Shown here: piece by piece, positions 33,601 to 41,056 of the stretch | How positions within the stretch are numbered: the stretch's first letter is position 1 | Layout: the number at the start of each line of letters is the position of its first letter | Assembly (NCBI GenBank): GCA_965207755.1 | Contig: OZ242297.1 | Location: 2,666,001-2,730,000, forward strand | Length of the DNA stretch: 64,000 nt | From: Aldehydirespirator sp028819505 | Lineage (GTDB): Bacteria; Actinomycetota; Acidimicrobiia; Acidimicrobiales; Aldehydirespiratoraceae | Direction of reading: 5' to 3' | Made by a program: the position numbers and the translations under genes | Notes under the pieces: model-generated | Told to the model about the DNA's origin: nothing | The model's database searches: none | The model's input: only the letters and a program-made list of their open reading frames with translations

Positions 33601-36264
33601 GTAGGACAGCAGACCGTCACCATCCCGGCTGCGGGCTACGCCACGCTGACGGTGGCCACCACCAACGACGAAACAGACGAGCCCGACGGATCGGTCACGG
33701 TCACCGTCGACGCCAGCGCCGGCCTCGACTACCGGGTGTCGTCGTCGCAGGGGACCGCCGTCGTGGTCGTCGCCGACGACGACGGCGGCTACACCGTCAA
33801 CCCCGGAACGATCGCCAAGGTCAAAGAACTGGCGTCGCAGACCCAGCACGGCACAGCCCACGTCAACCGCTGGAACCGGGTGCTCGTCGCGTTCGGCGAG
33901 CACGACGGCACCGGCGTCACCGGCGGCGCGATGACCGCCGCCGAGGCCCAGGACATGGCGAACCGCCACAGCAGCAACGTCTGGGACCTCGTCGCCGCCG
34001 AACTCGCCGCGCTCGAAGCAGCCGCCGCGCAGACGCCGCCACCGCCGACGCCTGAAGTGAGCGTCACCGCAGGCAGCGGCATCACCGAAGGCGGCGACGC
34101 CACCTTCACAGTGACCGCCAGCCCGGCGCCGGCAGCGGACCTCGCGGTGAGCGTCACGGTGTCCCAGAGCGGCGACTACGGCGCCGCCACGGGCCAGCGC
34201 ACGGTGACCGTCCCGACCACGGGCAGCGTCACCGTCACCGTGGGCACCACCGACGACAGCACAGACGAACCCGACGGGTCGGTGACGGCCACAGTGAACA
34301 CCGGCAGCGGCTACACGGTGTCCTCGACCCAGGGCGCGGCCACCGTCGCCGTCGCCGACGACGACGCCCCCACCCCGGCGGTCAGCGTCACCAGCGCCTC
34401 AGGCGGCACCGAGGGAGACCCCGTCACCTTCACAATCACCGCCAGCCCGGCCCCGGCCGCTGACCTGGCAGTGACCGTCACCGTCGCCACGACCGGCGAC
34501 TTCGGCGCCTCGACGGGGTCGCAGACGGTCACCATCAGCGCCGGCGCCAGCAGCGCCACGCTGACGGTCGCCACCACCGACGACACAACCGACGAGCCCG
34601 ACGGCACGGTCACGCTCACCGTCGACGCGGGCAGCGGCTACACCGTCGCCGCGCCATCGTCGCAGACAGCCGACGTCGCCGACGACGACGCTCCCGCGGG
34701 CTACACCGTCGACCCCGACGTGATCGCCAAAGTCCGGGGGCTCGCCGCGCAGACCCAGCACGGCACCGCCCACGTCAACCGCTGGAACCGGGTGCTCGTC
34801 GCGTTCGGAGAGCACGACGGCACAGGCGTCACCGGCGGCGCCATGACCGCCGCCGACGCCCAACAGATGGCCAACACCCACAGCAGCCCCGTCTGGGACG
34901 AAGTCGCCGCCGAGCTCACCGCCCTCGAAACAGCCGCACAGACCACCCCGCCCCCGCCGCCCACGCCCGAGGTGAGCATCACCGCCGCCAGCGCAGTGAC
35001 CGAAGGCGGCGACGCCACCTTCACGGTGACGGCCAGCCCGGCCCCCGCGACCGCGCTCGACGTGAAAGTCACCGTCACCGCCGGCGGCGACCACGGCGCC
35101 GCCACCGGCCAGCGCACCGTCACCATCCCCACCACAGGCAGCGTCACCGTCACCGTCGCCACCACCGACGACAGCGCCGACGAACCCGACGGATCGGTCA
35201 CCGCCACCGTCGACGCCGGCAGCGGCTACACCGTGTCCTCGACCCAGGGCGCGGCCACCGTCGCGGTCGCCGACAACGACGACCCGCCGGTCGTGAGCAT
35301 CACCGCGGGCAGCGCGGTGACCGAGGGCGGCGACGCCACCTTCACGCTCACCGCCAGCCCGGCCCCCGCTGCTGACCTGGCCGTGAAGGTCACCGTCACC
35401 GCGAGCGGCGACTTCGGCGCATCAACGGGCCAGCGCACGGTGACCATCCCGACCTCGGGCAGCGTCACGCTGACGGTCGGCACGACCGATGACCAGGCCG
35501 ACGAGTCCGACGGCTCCGTCACAGTCACGCTGAACGGCGGCAGCGGCTACACCGGCAGCGGCTCCGCCACCGTCACGGTCGCCGACGACGACGATCCGCC
35601 GGTCGTGGTTCCGGTGGTGAGCATCGCCGCGGGCGGCGGCGTCACTGAGGGCGGCGACGCCACCTTCACGCTCACCGCCAACCCGGCCCCAGCGTCCAAC
35701 CTGGCCGTGAAGGTCACCGTCACCGCCAGCGGCGACCACGGCGCCGCCACCGGCCAGCGCACCGTCACCATCCCCACCACAGGCAGCGTCACCGTCACCG
35801 TCGCCACCACCGACGACACAGCCGACGAACCCGACGGATCGGTCACCGCCACCGTCGACGCCGGCAGCGGCTACACCGTGTCCTCGACCCAGGGCGCCGC
35901 CACCGCCGCAGTCGCCGACAACGACGACCCGCCCGTCGTGGACCAACAGGACCAGCCGGCGCTGACCGCCTGCGAGAGCCGGCCCGAACTGCTGATCAGC
36001 AGCCCCACCGCCAGCCGCAGCGACGCAACGGTCGACTTCGAGGTCAGCCTCAGCTGCATCCCCAGCAGCAGCCCGACAATCCTGCTCAGCCCCGTCCGCG
36101 ACGGCCGCATCGGCCAGAACCTGCTCATCAACCTCTCAGCCGAACAGACCACCACCACCGTCACCGTCACCCTCGGCAACGAGCACCAACTCGGCCTCGC
36201 CGTCGTCTGGAGCAGCGGCCTCGCCAACCGCTACACCCAAGCAGACGTCACCTACACCGACTAA
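27634..36264 (+). CDS. giant secreted Calx-beta / FN3 multidomain surface protein
   Basis: 2,876 residues. The start at 27634 is preferred to an open frame reaching back to 26680 because a ribosome-binding site and a signal peptide follow it (ARRAGAALAALALGAAL, cleavage after RAGA). Domains by DNA position: three tandem anchor-R-type modules (27784-29300, hallmarks QAFTTGSN and GYTL); Calx-beta (29320-29630); another anchor-R module to 30120; an unnamed domain to 30750; an anchor-R module to 31320; an unassigned part to 32450; FN3 and Calx-beta modules (32460-33780); five further Calx-beta modules (34050-34690 and 34965-35940) with two copies of an unnamed 80-residue module containing NRWNRVLVAFGEHDGTG (33790 and 34700). 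Each Calx-beta has VTEG...ATFT and ends in DDD-like acidic residues that could bind calcium. No LPXTG or membrane anchor is seen. Probably an adhesin or matrix protein. Confidence 0.9.
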   Translation: MLANTNPSAGFGFGFARRAGAALAALALGAALAVLWVALTADRAGAQQATQTFVANTDQTDGGASLLSNDLGQAFTTGSNGAGYSLRSVGVEFSNVDSALNPSHLTVGIYTESNGFPGTSLGTLTNPANFPASTSDQTLTFTSSEGIDLDGSTTYFLVFDTSSDNAGTSIRNAGSDSEDSGALAGWSIGNRDVSRGWNSTGAYTNGVSALKISLSGVSKSILVSNSGQANGGTGNFVQHDHAQAFTTGANAGGYTLTGVDFSFPQINDGNLAGKLTAEIRSDSSGAPGAVVATLTKPGTIAAGTNSFTHSGVALAANTTYWAVLDVTLVLSPGANTIQNTASDAEDAGGADGWTIADGGHYRTWNTSGAWTSFAQSRKMTIHGTAVETVDTETFVANTGQADGGTSFLGNDFHQAFTTGSNSFGYTLHSVDVEFSTIDSAFSSSALTASIHAASGGSPGSSLGTLTNPASFPASTSDQTLTFTSSAGIDLEGSATYFLVIDMDAGQSSSRVRLTGSDAEDSGGLAGWSIADGAGTRTASSTGAWTPNVSSLKISLDGVSKPRPPRVSILGGGAVTEGVAASFTLRAVPAPTADLPVSVTVATTGDFGYRTLPTSVTIPDSGTATLEIPTTNDDVDEAHGSVTVTLVDGSDYDLATSLGTATVRVRDDDPPLVKNTGQSSGLVQGLHVDLAQGFDTGGNPSGYTLTSVDVAFRRSTEDFGSKLTVTVHKNANGAPGTVVGTLTNPDWVNRQAGTYRFTHPGVALEADTRYWVVLDTTGLTEGNSQVKFTQSNSEDAGAAPGWSINNDARIRAQGGGNWITLVGGSTLSMGVNGRLLPHVDGSYTVPLDWPLKPLGLGAGETFRLLFMTEDHRDATAADIGVYDAHVREAARDGHAAVRRYADHFRVVGSTAAVDARDHTRTNPNNAGHTDAPIYWLNGERVAANNAGFWSDTWENWAMADRRFESGERSTSNDWPWTGTRTDGAKEANPLGASNARRGRFSTTDADTGPISYNTIASTQDHAFYGISPLFRVEPTPVNAPPGEPAVMSNLGQADGAALNVTTAGTVRDRAQSFTTGKNGGQYRLNSVDVEFAEIGDSDAARDLRVQIWAGSGGSPGSTAADVLADLARPSMPVGSADQTFTFTYQGNDGSGLRLEPNTTYWVYVYDASVQPNSTYTLRATASNSERLRGLRLPEGWSIGDGHSSWSLYPNPAVSWSTHSEALKIGLNLGAADAFVQFRTCAGTISGNSCDTGWVIANYNRHDPPPTITLTEGGPAVTYQWQAVDPHERRHFYVASQVGEPLSHFGGYIGPGKPDRDRLMCHTGSRSPYNLGDPIVEGLGRDGINFGYGSTAGPLLDRHDGCPFSSQSVYEGDANKWRPVSLAAGQDSDAFDHGTFLIHRPHAVGHNFYENGVLYQVEGFDYPEVRVPLIIRDDDEWEQTLEFSIDDGTTWTSIEDGGLNLAFPASLNTGRKAHYFWVRTKNDPPADQDKRFSIQADFAEPLLRSGTEEYFRSHRVFFTSPAASHLHTFRAYDGAAVSSGSVTVSRTPIQVEIHVGPNVVGNVTFHVEGYKLYERSDNQISTETPPKTVRTDSFSFYRTLGSCVGCQRLLGDLPDPVVERVGDLGYANLSDSGIDLSWPRVVGAEGYQVRWWSTTSPFPGVPADEAWFGAEPNDPAWGIRHLEPDTEYRAVVYYADHGATQLSTASPVIRFTTLAAGSPVEAEPASVIVERVPEVSISAAAGTVTEGDDAVFTVTVDPAPDAPLDVRVHVAGPSVVAAAHLGERTVNVPTGGSTTFTVPTVDDTNWGSNGMLGATVAFGEGYRQSKFNSYATVYVANNDLPPPPPVQLKRVSDTTATVAWKPQGDGASYLVVWHESFKGIPVLTEVTTTATEHQLTGLNPRSHYVVSVLHGTNQLDKITVRTLAAGAAPETFTVDFETPAPNTSVPVISVTADGDVTEGADATFTVTANPAPAADLDVSVTVTQSGDSGMTVGQQTVTIPAAGYATLTVATTNDETDEPDGSVTVTVDASAGLDYRVSSSQGTAVVVVADDDGGYTVNPGTIAKVKELASQTQHGTAHVNRWNRVLVAFGEHDGTGVTGGAMTAAEAQDMANRHSSNVWDLVAAELAALEAAAAQTPPPPTPEVSVTAGSGITEGGDATFTVTASPAPAADLAVSVTVSQSGDYGAATGQRTVTVPTTGSVTVTVGTTDDSTDEPDGSVTATVNTGSGYTVSSTQGAATVAVADDDAPTPAVSVTSASGGTEGDPVTFTITASPAPAADLAVTVTVATTGDFGASTGSQTVTISAGASSATLTVATTDDTTDEPDGTVTLTVDAGSGYTVAAPSSQTADVADDDAPAGYTVDPDVIAKVRGLAAQTQHGTAHVNRWNRVLVAFGEHDGTGVTGGAMTAADAQQMANTHSSPVWDEVAAELTALETAAQTTPPPPPTPEVSITAASAVTEGGDATFTVTASPAPATALDVKVTVTAGGDHGAATGQRTVTIPTTGSVTVTVATTDDSADEPDGSVTATVDAGSGYTVSSTQGAATVAVADNDDPPVVSITAGSAVTEGGDATFTLTASPAPAADLAVKVTVTASGDFGASTGQRTVTIPTSGSVTLTVGTTDDQADESDGSVTVTLNGGSGYTGSGSATVTVADDDDPPVVVPVVSIAAGGGVTEGGDATFTLTANPAPASNLAVKVTVTASGDHGAATGQRTVTIPTTGSVTVTVATTDDTADEPDGSVTATVDAGSGYTVSSTQGAATAAVADNDDPPVVDQQDQPALTACESRPELLISSPTASRSDATVDFEVSLSCIPSSSPTILLSPVRDGRIGQNLLINLSAEQTTTTVTVTLGNEHQLGLAVVWSSGLANRYTQADVTYTD

Positions 36265-36273
36265 CAGCCCCGA

Positions 36274-36320
36274 GCGGTTCCGCTCCGGTCACCACCACCG
36301 CCGAACCGGAGCGGAACCGC
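36274..36320. terminator. 16-bp perfect hairpin terminator
   Basis: GCGGTTCCGCTCCGGT (36274-36289) pairs perfectly with ACCGGAGCGGAACCGC (36305-36320) around a 15-nt loop, 9 nt after the giant gene stop and before the convergent SRAP gene. No T-run follows, as is common in high-GC actinobacteria. Confidence 0.85.
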
Positions 36321-36344
36321 CGCCCTCTGCGCCGCCGCGTGGGT

Positions 36345-37067
36345 TCAGCTGCTGAAGATGTCGAGCGGTTCGGCCGGCTCGATGAGGTGGGCGCCGTTGT
36401 TGCGGGCGCTGTTCACCTCGGTCGACACCGGATGCATCCGGATCAGGCCCGGCGGCGCCGGCAGGAGCAGGCTGGTGACGGCCCCGGCGTCGCGGTTGGC
36501 GGGGTCCAGCCAGAGGTCCCAGGCGCCGGGCGGCAGCACCACCGGCATCCGGTCGTGTACTTTGGCCATGGCCTCGTTGGCCTCGCAGGTGATGATGGTG
36601 CACGAGTGCAGCTCGAAGGGCTGGCCGTCGTCGTCGGGGCTGTCGTCGTCGTGCCACTGCTCCCACAGGCCCGCGAAGGCGAACGGCTCGCCGTCGGGAC
36701 GGCTGATGAACATGGGCTGCTTGTGCTTCGATCCCTCCAGGCGGCGCCATTCGTAGAAGCCGTCGGCCGGGATGATGCAGCGCCGGCGGGTGAGGGCCAC
36801 CCTGAAGGCGTTCTTGGTGGCCACCGTCTCGGCACGGGCGTTGATCATCCGGTTGCCGATCTTGGGGTCCTTGGCCCAGAACGGCACCAGCCCCCAGTGC
36901 AGCGCGTCGAGGCTGCGAGCCCCGTCGCGCTCCCGCACGGCGTACACCGTCTGGGTCGGCGCCACGTTGTGGTTGGGCGCGAGAGTCAGGTCGGGCGGCG
37001 GGGCCTCGACGCCGAAGTACTCGGCCAACTCGTCGGGCGGGGTGGCCGCCACATATCGCCCGCACAT
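36345..37067 (-). CDS. SOS response-associated peptidase (SRAP/HMCES, YedK family)
   Basis: 240 residues beginning MCGRYVA: Met removal exposes catalytic Cys2, which crosslinks to abasic sites in single-stranded DNA. Other active-site segments are NVAPTQ, INARAETV, IIPADGFYEW (catalytic Glu) and HDRMPVVL (His). A frame extending ten codons upstream would bury the cysteine and is rejected. The family shields abasic sites at replication forks. It converges on the giant gene, and a repeat array lies upstream. Confidence 0.95.
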   Translation of the reverse strand: MCGRYVAATPPDELAEYFGVEAPPPDLTLAPNHNVAPTQTVYAVRERDGARSLDALHWGLVPFWAKDPKIGNRMINARAETVATKNAFRVALTRRRCIIPADGFYEWRRLEGSKHKQPMFISRPDGEPFAFAGLWEQWHDDDSPDDDGQPFELHSCTIITCEANEAMAKVHDRMPVVLPPGAWDLWLDPANRDAGAVTSLLLPAPPGLIRMHPVSTEVNSARNNGAHLIEPAEPLDIFSS

Positions 37068-37099
37068 GGGCTGCGACGCTACCCCAGCAGTCGGCACTC

Positions 37100-37410
37100 A
37101 CCGAACCGGCAGCCCACAACACCCGACAGAGACCTCCCGGCCGCCAACTCCGGCAACGCTGCCAACACAACACCGAACCGGCAGCCCACAACGCCCAAAC
37201 GTTGCCAGCACAACACCGAACCGGCAGCCCACAACGCCCGACAGAGACCTCCACGCTGCCAACTCCAGCAACATTGCCAACACAACACCGAACCGGCAGC
37301 CCACAACGCCCGACAGAGACCTCCCGGCTGCCAATTCCGGCAACGCCGCCAGCCAGCCCACGACGCCCGACAGGGACCTCTACGCCGCCAACTCCGGCAA
37401 CGCCGATCTG
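37100..37410. repeat. five-copy array of about 72 bp between SRAP and nitronate monooxygenase genes
   Basis: ACCGAACCGGCAGCCCACAA starts copies at 37100, 37172, 37215 and 37287 (spacings 72, 43, 72) and a shortened fifth copy follows near 37350. The short second unit lacks the CGACAGAGACCTC half. The core CAGCCCACAACGCCC resembles the right half of the 48-bp element. It explains almost the whole 365-bp gap. Confidence 0.92.
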
Positions 37411-37432
37411 TGGCGAGGGTTGTGCGCCGGAC

Positions 37433-38500
37433 CTAAGGAGCGATCCGGTCGAGGGCGTCGACGGCCTCGGCCACGATACGATCGATCAACTCGGCGCAGG
37501 TGGGCAGGTCGTCCACCACGCCCACACACTGGCCGGCAGGCAGGACGCCGGCATCGACGTCGCCGTCCACCATGGCGGCTCGGGTGAGCATGGGGGCGTT
37601 GGCCGCCATCGCCACCTGGCTCCAGGCCAAGTCCTGGGCCCGCCGCATGGCCAGCCCCTCCCGCAGCATCGCCGCCATAGACACGCCGGTGAGGCCCCGG
37701 AACCGCCAAGCGTTGGCCGCGGCCCGCGCCAGCCGGGTGAGGCGGGCCGACTCCAGCGATTCGACCAGCCGGGTGCGGATCACCCGCTGAGGCTTGCCGT
37801 CGATGCTGCTCGACACCACCGTGCCCGTAACGGGCGTGCCGAGGTACACGGCCTTGACCGCCTCGGGCACCTTCGACTCGGCGGTGAGCAGGAAGCGGGT
37901 GCCCATGGCCACGCCGTCGGCGCCCCACGCCAGCGCGGCGGCCAGGCCCCGCCCGTCGTGGAAGCCGCCGGCGACGATCACCGGCACGTCCACCGCGTCG
38001 AGCACCTGAGGCAGCAGCAGGGACGTGGGGATCGAGCCGGTGTGGCCGCCGCCTTCGCCGCCCTGGCACAGCACGACGTCGGCGCCGAGTTCGGCCATCT
38101 TCTCGGCGTGCCGGCGGGCCCCAACCGTCGGCATGACCAGCACGCCGCCGTCCCGAAGGCGCCGCACCACCGGAGCCGGGGGCGGGCCGGCGAAGCTGGC
38201 GACCCGCACGCCGCTGTCCACCAGCCGCCGGGCCCGGTCGTCCAGGTCGGCGGCGTCGGGACGCAGGTTCACTCCGAACGGCCTGCCGGTGCGGGCCTGA
38301 ACCTCGGCGATGGCGGCGTCCATCTCGTCGACGGTCATGGTGGCCGACGCCAGGATCCCAAGTCCGCCCGCCTCGGCGGTGCCGGTCACCAGCGAAGGCC
38401 CGGCCACCCATCCCATCCCGGTCTGCACGATCGGGTAGTCGACGCCGAACAGCTCCGTCGCCCGGGTCCGGAGCCGCTGGTCGACACCCACGGGGCTCAC
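37433..38500 (-). CDS. nitronate monooxygenase family (2-nitropropane dioxygenase-like)
   Basis: 355 residues from GTG at 38500 with GAGGG upstream. FMN-dependent TIM barrel: PIVQTGMGWVAGPSLV, GVNLRPD, LCQGGEGGGHTG with the catalytic His region, PVIVAGGFHDGRGLAAALAWG and GTRFLLTAES. These enzymes oxidise alkyl nitronates such as propionate 3-nitronate. Several actinobacterial members have other or unknown substrates. Its start codon region has been copied upstream (38659 and 38752). Confidence 0.88.
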   Translation of the reverse strand: MSPVGVDQRLRTRATELFGVDYPIVQTGMGWVAGPSLVTGTAEAGGLGILASATMTVDEMDAAIAEVQARTGRPFGVNLRPDAADLDDRARRLVDSGVRVASFAGPPPAPVVRRLRDGGVLVMPTVGARRHAEKMAELGADVVLCQGGEGGGHTGSIPTSLLLPQVLDAVDVPVIVAGGFHDGRGLAAALAWGADGVAMGTRFLLTAESKVPEAVKAVYLGTPVTGTVVSSSIDGKPQRVIRTRLVESLESARLTRLARAAANAWRFRGLTGVSMAAMLREGLAMRRAQDLAWSQVAMAANAPMLTRAAMVDGDVDAGVLPAGQCVGVVDDLPTCAELIDRIVAEAVDALDRIAP

Positions 38501-38760
38501 AGCTGCACCCTCACACAGGATCTCGGCCGAGAAATGTGCCCCAGCAACCCACAAACCGCCCCAAGAACGGACCAGCCGATCCATCGCCAGGATCTCGGCC
38601 GAGAAATGTGCCCCAGCAACCCACAAACCGCCCCAAGAACGGAGATGGTCGGGTCGGCGCTCACGGCTGCACCCTCGCACAGGATCTTGGCCGAGAAATG
38701 TGCCCCAGCAACCCACAAACCGCCCCAAGAACGGAGATGGGCGGGTCGGGGCTCACGACT
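38495..38760. repeat. three copies of the 48-bp element plus copies of the gene 5' end
   Basis: Elements at 38520-38567, 38592-38639 and 38684-38731 begin ATCTCGGCCGAG (third copy ATCTTGG) and contain CAACCCACAAACCGCCCC. CTCACGGCTGCACCCTC-type segments, copies of the nitronate monooxygenase start region, occur at 38495, 38659 and 38752. The remaining 38761-38917 holds only the selD leader. Confidence 0.9.
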
Positions 38761-38917
38761 GCACCCTACCGGCCGCTCCTGCGCCGCTACGGCGACTCCG
38801 GACGCACCGTCCGCCGGTGCCGCGGAACGCCGCGCCTATCCTGCGGGGACTCCAGTTCCAGGCGGGCATCGCCCCTCAGGAACTCCGCGACGGCATGCAT
38901 GAGAGGGGGTGACTGCG

Positions 38918-39952
38918 ATGGCCCGAAGGCTCACCGAGTACAGCCACGGCGCCGGTTGAGCGTGCAAGATCGCCCCCGGCGATCTCGCGCACGTGGTGCG
39001 CGGCCTCACCCCCGACCCCCCGCCGGAGCTGCTCGTCGGCCTGGCCACCGGCGACGACGCCGCGGTGTGGCGGATCGGCCGCGGGCGCGCCCTGGTGCTG
39101 ACCGCCGACTTCATCACGCCGGTGGTGGACGACGCGCGCGCCTGGGGCCGCATCGCGGCCACCAACGCCGTGTCGGACGTGTACGCCATGGGCGGGCGGC
39201 CGCTGCTGGCGCTGAACCTGGTGGCGTGGAACTCCGGGGAGCTGTCCAACGACCTGCTGGCCGAGGTGCTGGCCGGCGGCGAGGACGCCGCCCGGGCCGG
39301 CGGCTTCGTGGTGGGCGGCGGCCACACGGTCGACGATCCCGAGCCGAAGTACGGGATGGCGGTGGTGGGCGAGGTCGACCCGGGGCGCATGCTCACCAAC
39401 GCCGGCCTGCGTCCCGGCAATGCGTTGGTCCTGACCAAGCCGCTGGGTTCGGGGGTGATCTCGACCGCCATCAAGCGAGCCGAGGCCCGACCGGAGGTGG
39501 TGGACCGCGCCGTCGCCGAGATGACCCGGTCCAACGAGGCCGCGGCGGCCGCGGCGATGCGCCACGGGGCCACCGCCGCCACCGACGTGACCGGCTTCGG
39601 CCTGCTCGGCCACGGCCTGCGCATGGCCCAAGAGTCGGGCGTCGACCTGGAGATCTCCGCCGGCGACGTGCCGATCATCGAGGGCGCCCGGGAGTTGGCT
39701 GCGCTGGGCACGGTTCCCGGCGGGACCCAGCGCAACCTCGACTGGGTGTCGCCCCATCTCGACCGTGGCGATGCCGGAGAGACGGCTGTGACCCTGCTGG
39801 CCGACGCCCAGACCTCGGGCGGCCTGCTGCTCGGCATGGTCAGCCACGACGCCGGCCGGGCCGCCGTGACCGATCTGAGGCTCTCAGGTCACGAGGCCGC
39901 CATCATCGGCGAGGTCGCCGAGGGATCAGGCCGCATCCGCCTCCAGCCTTGA
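38918..39952 (+). CDS. selD: selenide, water dikinase, a selenoprotein (UGA = Sec14)
   Basis: 344 residues with selenocysteine. ATG at 38918 reads MARRLTEYSHGAG, then TGA at 38957-38959, then ACKIAPGDLAHVV in the same frame and on to the stop at 39952. In SelD this position is the active-site Cys or Sec of GAG(C/U)xCK, and the following lysine (residue 17) is invariant. The rest matches SelD: GDDAAVW, ATNAVSDVYAMGG, GGGHTVDDPEPKYG, DVTGFGLLGHG. It makes selenophosphate from selenide and ATP. Gene finders that treat TGA as stop would start at the GTG at 38993 and lose the catalytic residue. selA, selB and tRNA-Sec are not in the window. Confidence 0.93.
38967..39001 (+). promoter_or_regulatory. 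candidate bacterial SECIS hairpins downstream of the selD UGA
   Basis: Two perfect stem-loops follow the UGA. AGATCGCC/GGCGATCT with a CCC loop (38967-38985) has its loop 16-18 nt after the UGA. GCGCAC/GTGCGC with a GTG loop (38987-39001) has it about 34-36 nt after. Known bacterial SECIS elements have the apical loop roughly 16-37 nt downstream with a G early in the loop, which the second fits better. Confidence 0.5.
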
Positions 39953-39960
39953 CGCGCGGC

Positions 39961-40080
39961 CTCAGTCGAGGCCAGTCGAGGAGGTCGGGCGGCCTCAGTC
40001 GAGGCCAGTCGAGGAGGTCGGGCGGCCTCAGTCGAGGCCAGTCGAGGAGGTCGGGCGGCCTCAGTCGAGAAGGTCGGGCT
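39961..40080. repeat. 33-bp array copying the class II aldolase 3' end
   Basis: CTCAGTCGAGGCCAGTCGAG begins copies at 39961, 39994 and 40027, and a shorter gene-proximal copy at 40060 overlaps the stop codon of the aldolase gene (40061). Between the convergent selD and aldolase stops nothing else is present. Confidence 0.92.
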
Positions 40081-40864
40081 GCTCTCGGACTGTCTCGGTG
40101 TAGAGGGGCTGGAAGGTGAACCACATGGCCAGGCCGGTGCCCACCATCGAATAGGTGTGGCGGGCGACGTCGTCGGGGATGTCGATCGGGTCGCCGGCGG
40201 CCTCGGCCAGCAGCTGCGACCGGCAGGCCCGGTCCATGGCCACGAACGCTCCCGCGGCGGCGTCCACCGAGGCGCCCACCGTGAGCAGGCCGTGGTTCTG
40301 GAGGATGGCGGCCTTGCAGTCGCCCAGAGCGGCCGCGATGCGCTTGCCCTCGTCGAGCTCCATCACCACACCGCTGTAGCCGTCGAAGATCACGTGGTCG
40401 TCGTAGAAGGCGCAGGCGTCCTGGGTCAGCGGACGCAGCGGCCGTCCCAGCGCCGAGAACGACTTGCCGTGCATCGAGTGGCTGTGGGCCGCGGCCACCA
40501 CGTCGGGCCGGGCCGCATGGATCTGGGAGTGAATGGCGAAGGCCGCGCCGTTCAGGAGCGCGCCCTCGCCGTCGACGATGTTGCCGTCGGAGTCCACCCG
40601 GATCAGGCTCGACGCGGTGATGTGGGAGAACGGCACGCCCCACGGGTTGACCCAGAACGTCTCGGGATCCTCGGGGTCGCGCACGGTGACATGGCCGGCC
40701 GCGCCCACTGCGCCGTCCTCGAACCCGAGCTTGGCGAAGATCCGGTACGTGGCGGCCAGACGCTGCTTGCGGTGCAGCCTCTCCTCCTCCACAGTGTCGA
40801 AGGCGGGCAGGTACCACAGCGAGTCCCGGTCGGGTCCGCTGCCCTCAGTCTGCTCAGAGCTCAT
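40061..40864 (-). CDS. class II aldolase/adducin family protein
   Basis: 267 residues. AAGHVTVRDPEDPETFWVNP resembles the substrate-binding entry of the family, and AHSHSMHG supplies zinc-binding histidines, with a third His in ILQNHGLLTVG. Relatives are fuculose-phosphate and ribulose-phosphate aldolases or epimerases; many longer, non-phosphate members like this have unknown substrates. Ends QPDLLD, the segment reused in the downstream array. Convergent with selD, so not obviously linked to selenium. Confidence 0.87.
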   Translation of the reverse strand: MSSEQTEGSGPDRDSLWYLPAFDTVEEERLHRKQRLAATYRIFAKLGFEDGAVGAAGHVTVRDPEDPETFWVNPWGVPFSHITASSLIRVDSDGNIVDGEGALLNGAAFAIHSQIHAARPDVVAAAHSHSMHGKSFSALGRPLRPLTQDACAFYDDHVIFDGYSGVVMELDEGKRIAAALGDCKAAILQNHGLLTVGASVDAAAGAFVAMDRACRSQLLAEAAGDPIDIPDDVARHTYSMVGTGLAMWFTFQPLYTETVREQPDLLD

Positions 40865-40899
40865 GGCCGGATCGTAGCGCTGCCCGGTCCGAGACCGGC

Positions 40900-41056
40900 T
40901 AGAGCACGGCTTCAGCGATTCTCCGTGACCAAACGCCCGCCGGTCCGAGGCCAGCTAGAGCACGGCTTCAGCGAACCTCCGTGGCCAAACGCCCGCCAAT
41001 CCAAGACCTGCCCGAGCACGACGACAACTTCAGCGATTCTCCGTGGCCAGACGCCC
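40900..41056. repeat. three-copy array at the 3' end of the MFS gene
   Basis: TTCAGCGATTCTCCGTG-type copies start at 40910, 40966 and 41028 (spacings 56 and 62). About 28 bp are conserved per copy, then filler. The MFS stop at 40968 falls in the middle copy, so the present C-terminus of the carrier is encoded by repeat DNA. Confidence 0.88.

Noticed and set aside
28624..33969. 1,781-codon open frame on the minus strand
   Set aside because: It is the antisense shadow of the giant surface-protein gene, has no homology-like motifs and follows the codon bias of the plus strand.
38761..38917. possible tRNA-Sec gene upstream of selD
   Set aside because: No cloverleaf, TTCGA arm or CCA-type acceptor could be recognised by eye in this segment.
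38993..39952. SelD beginning at GTG 38993
   Set aside because: This start would remove the active-site residue and conserved lysine; reading the TGA at 38957 as selenocysteine restores the full family N-terminus.
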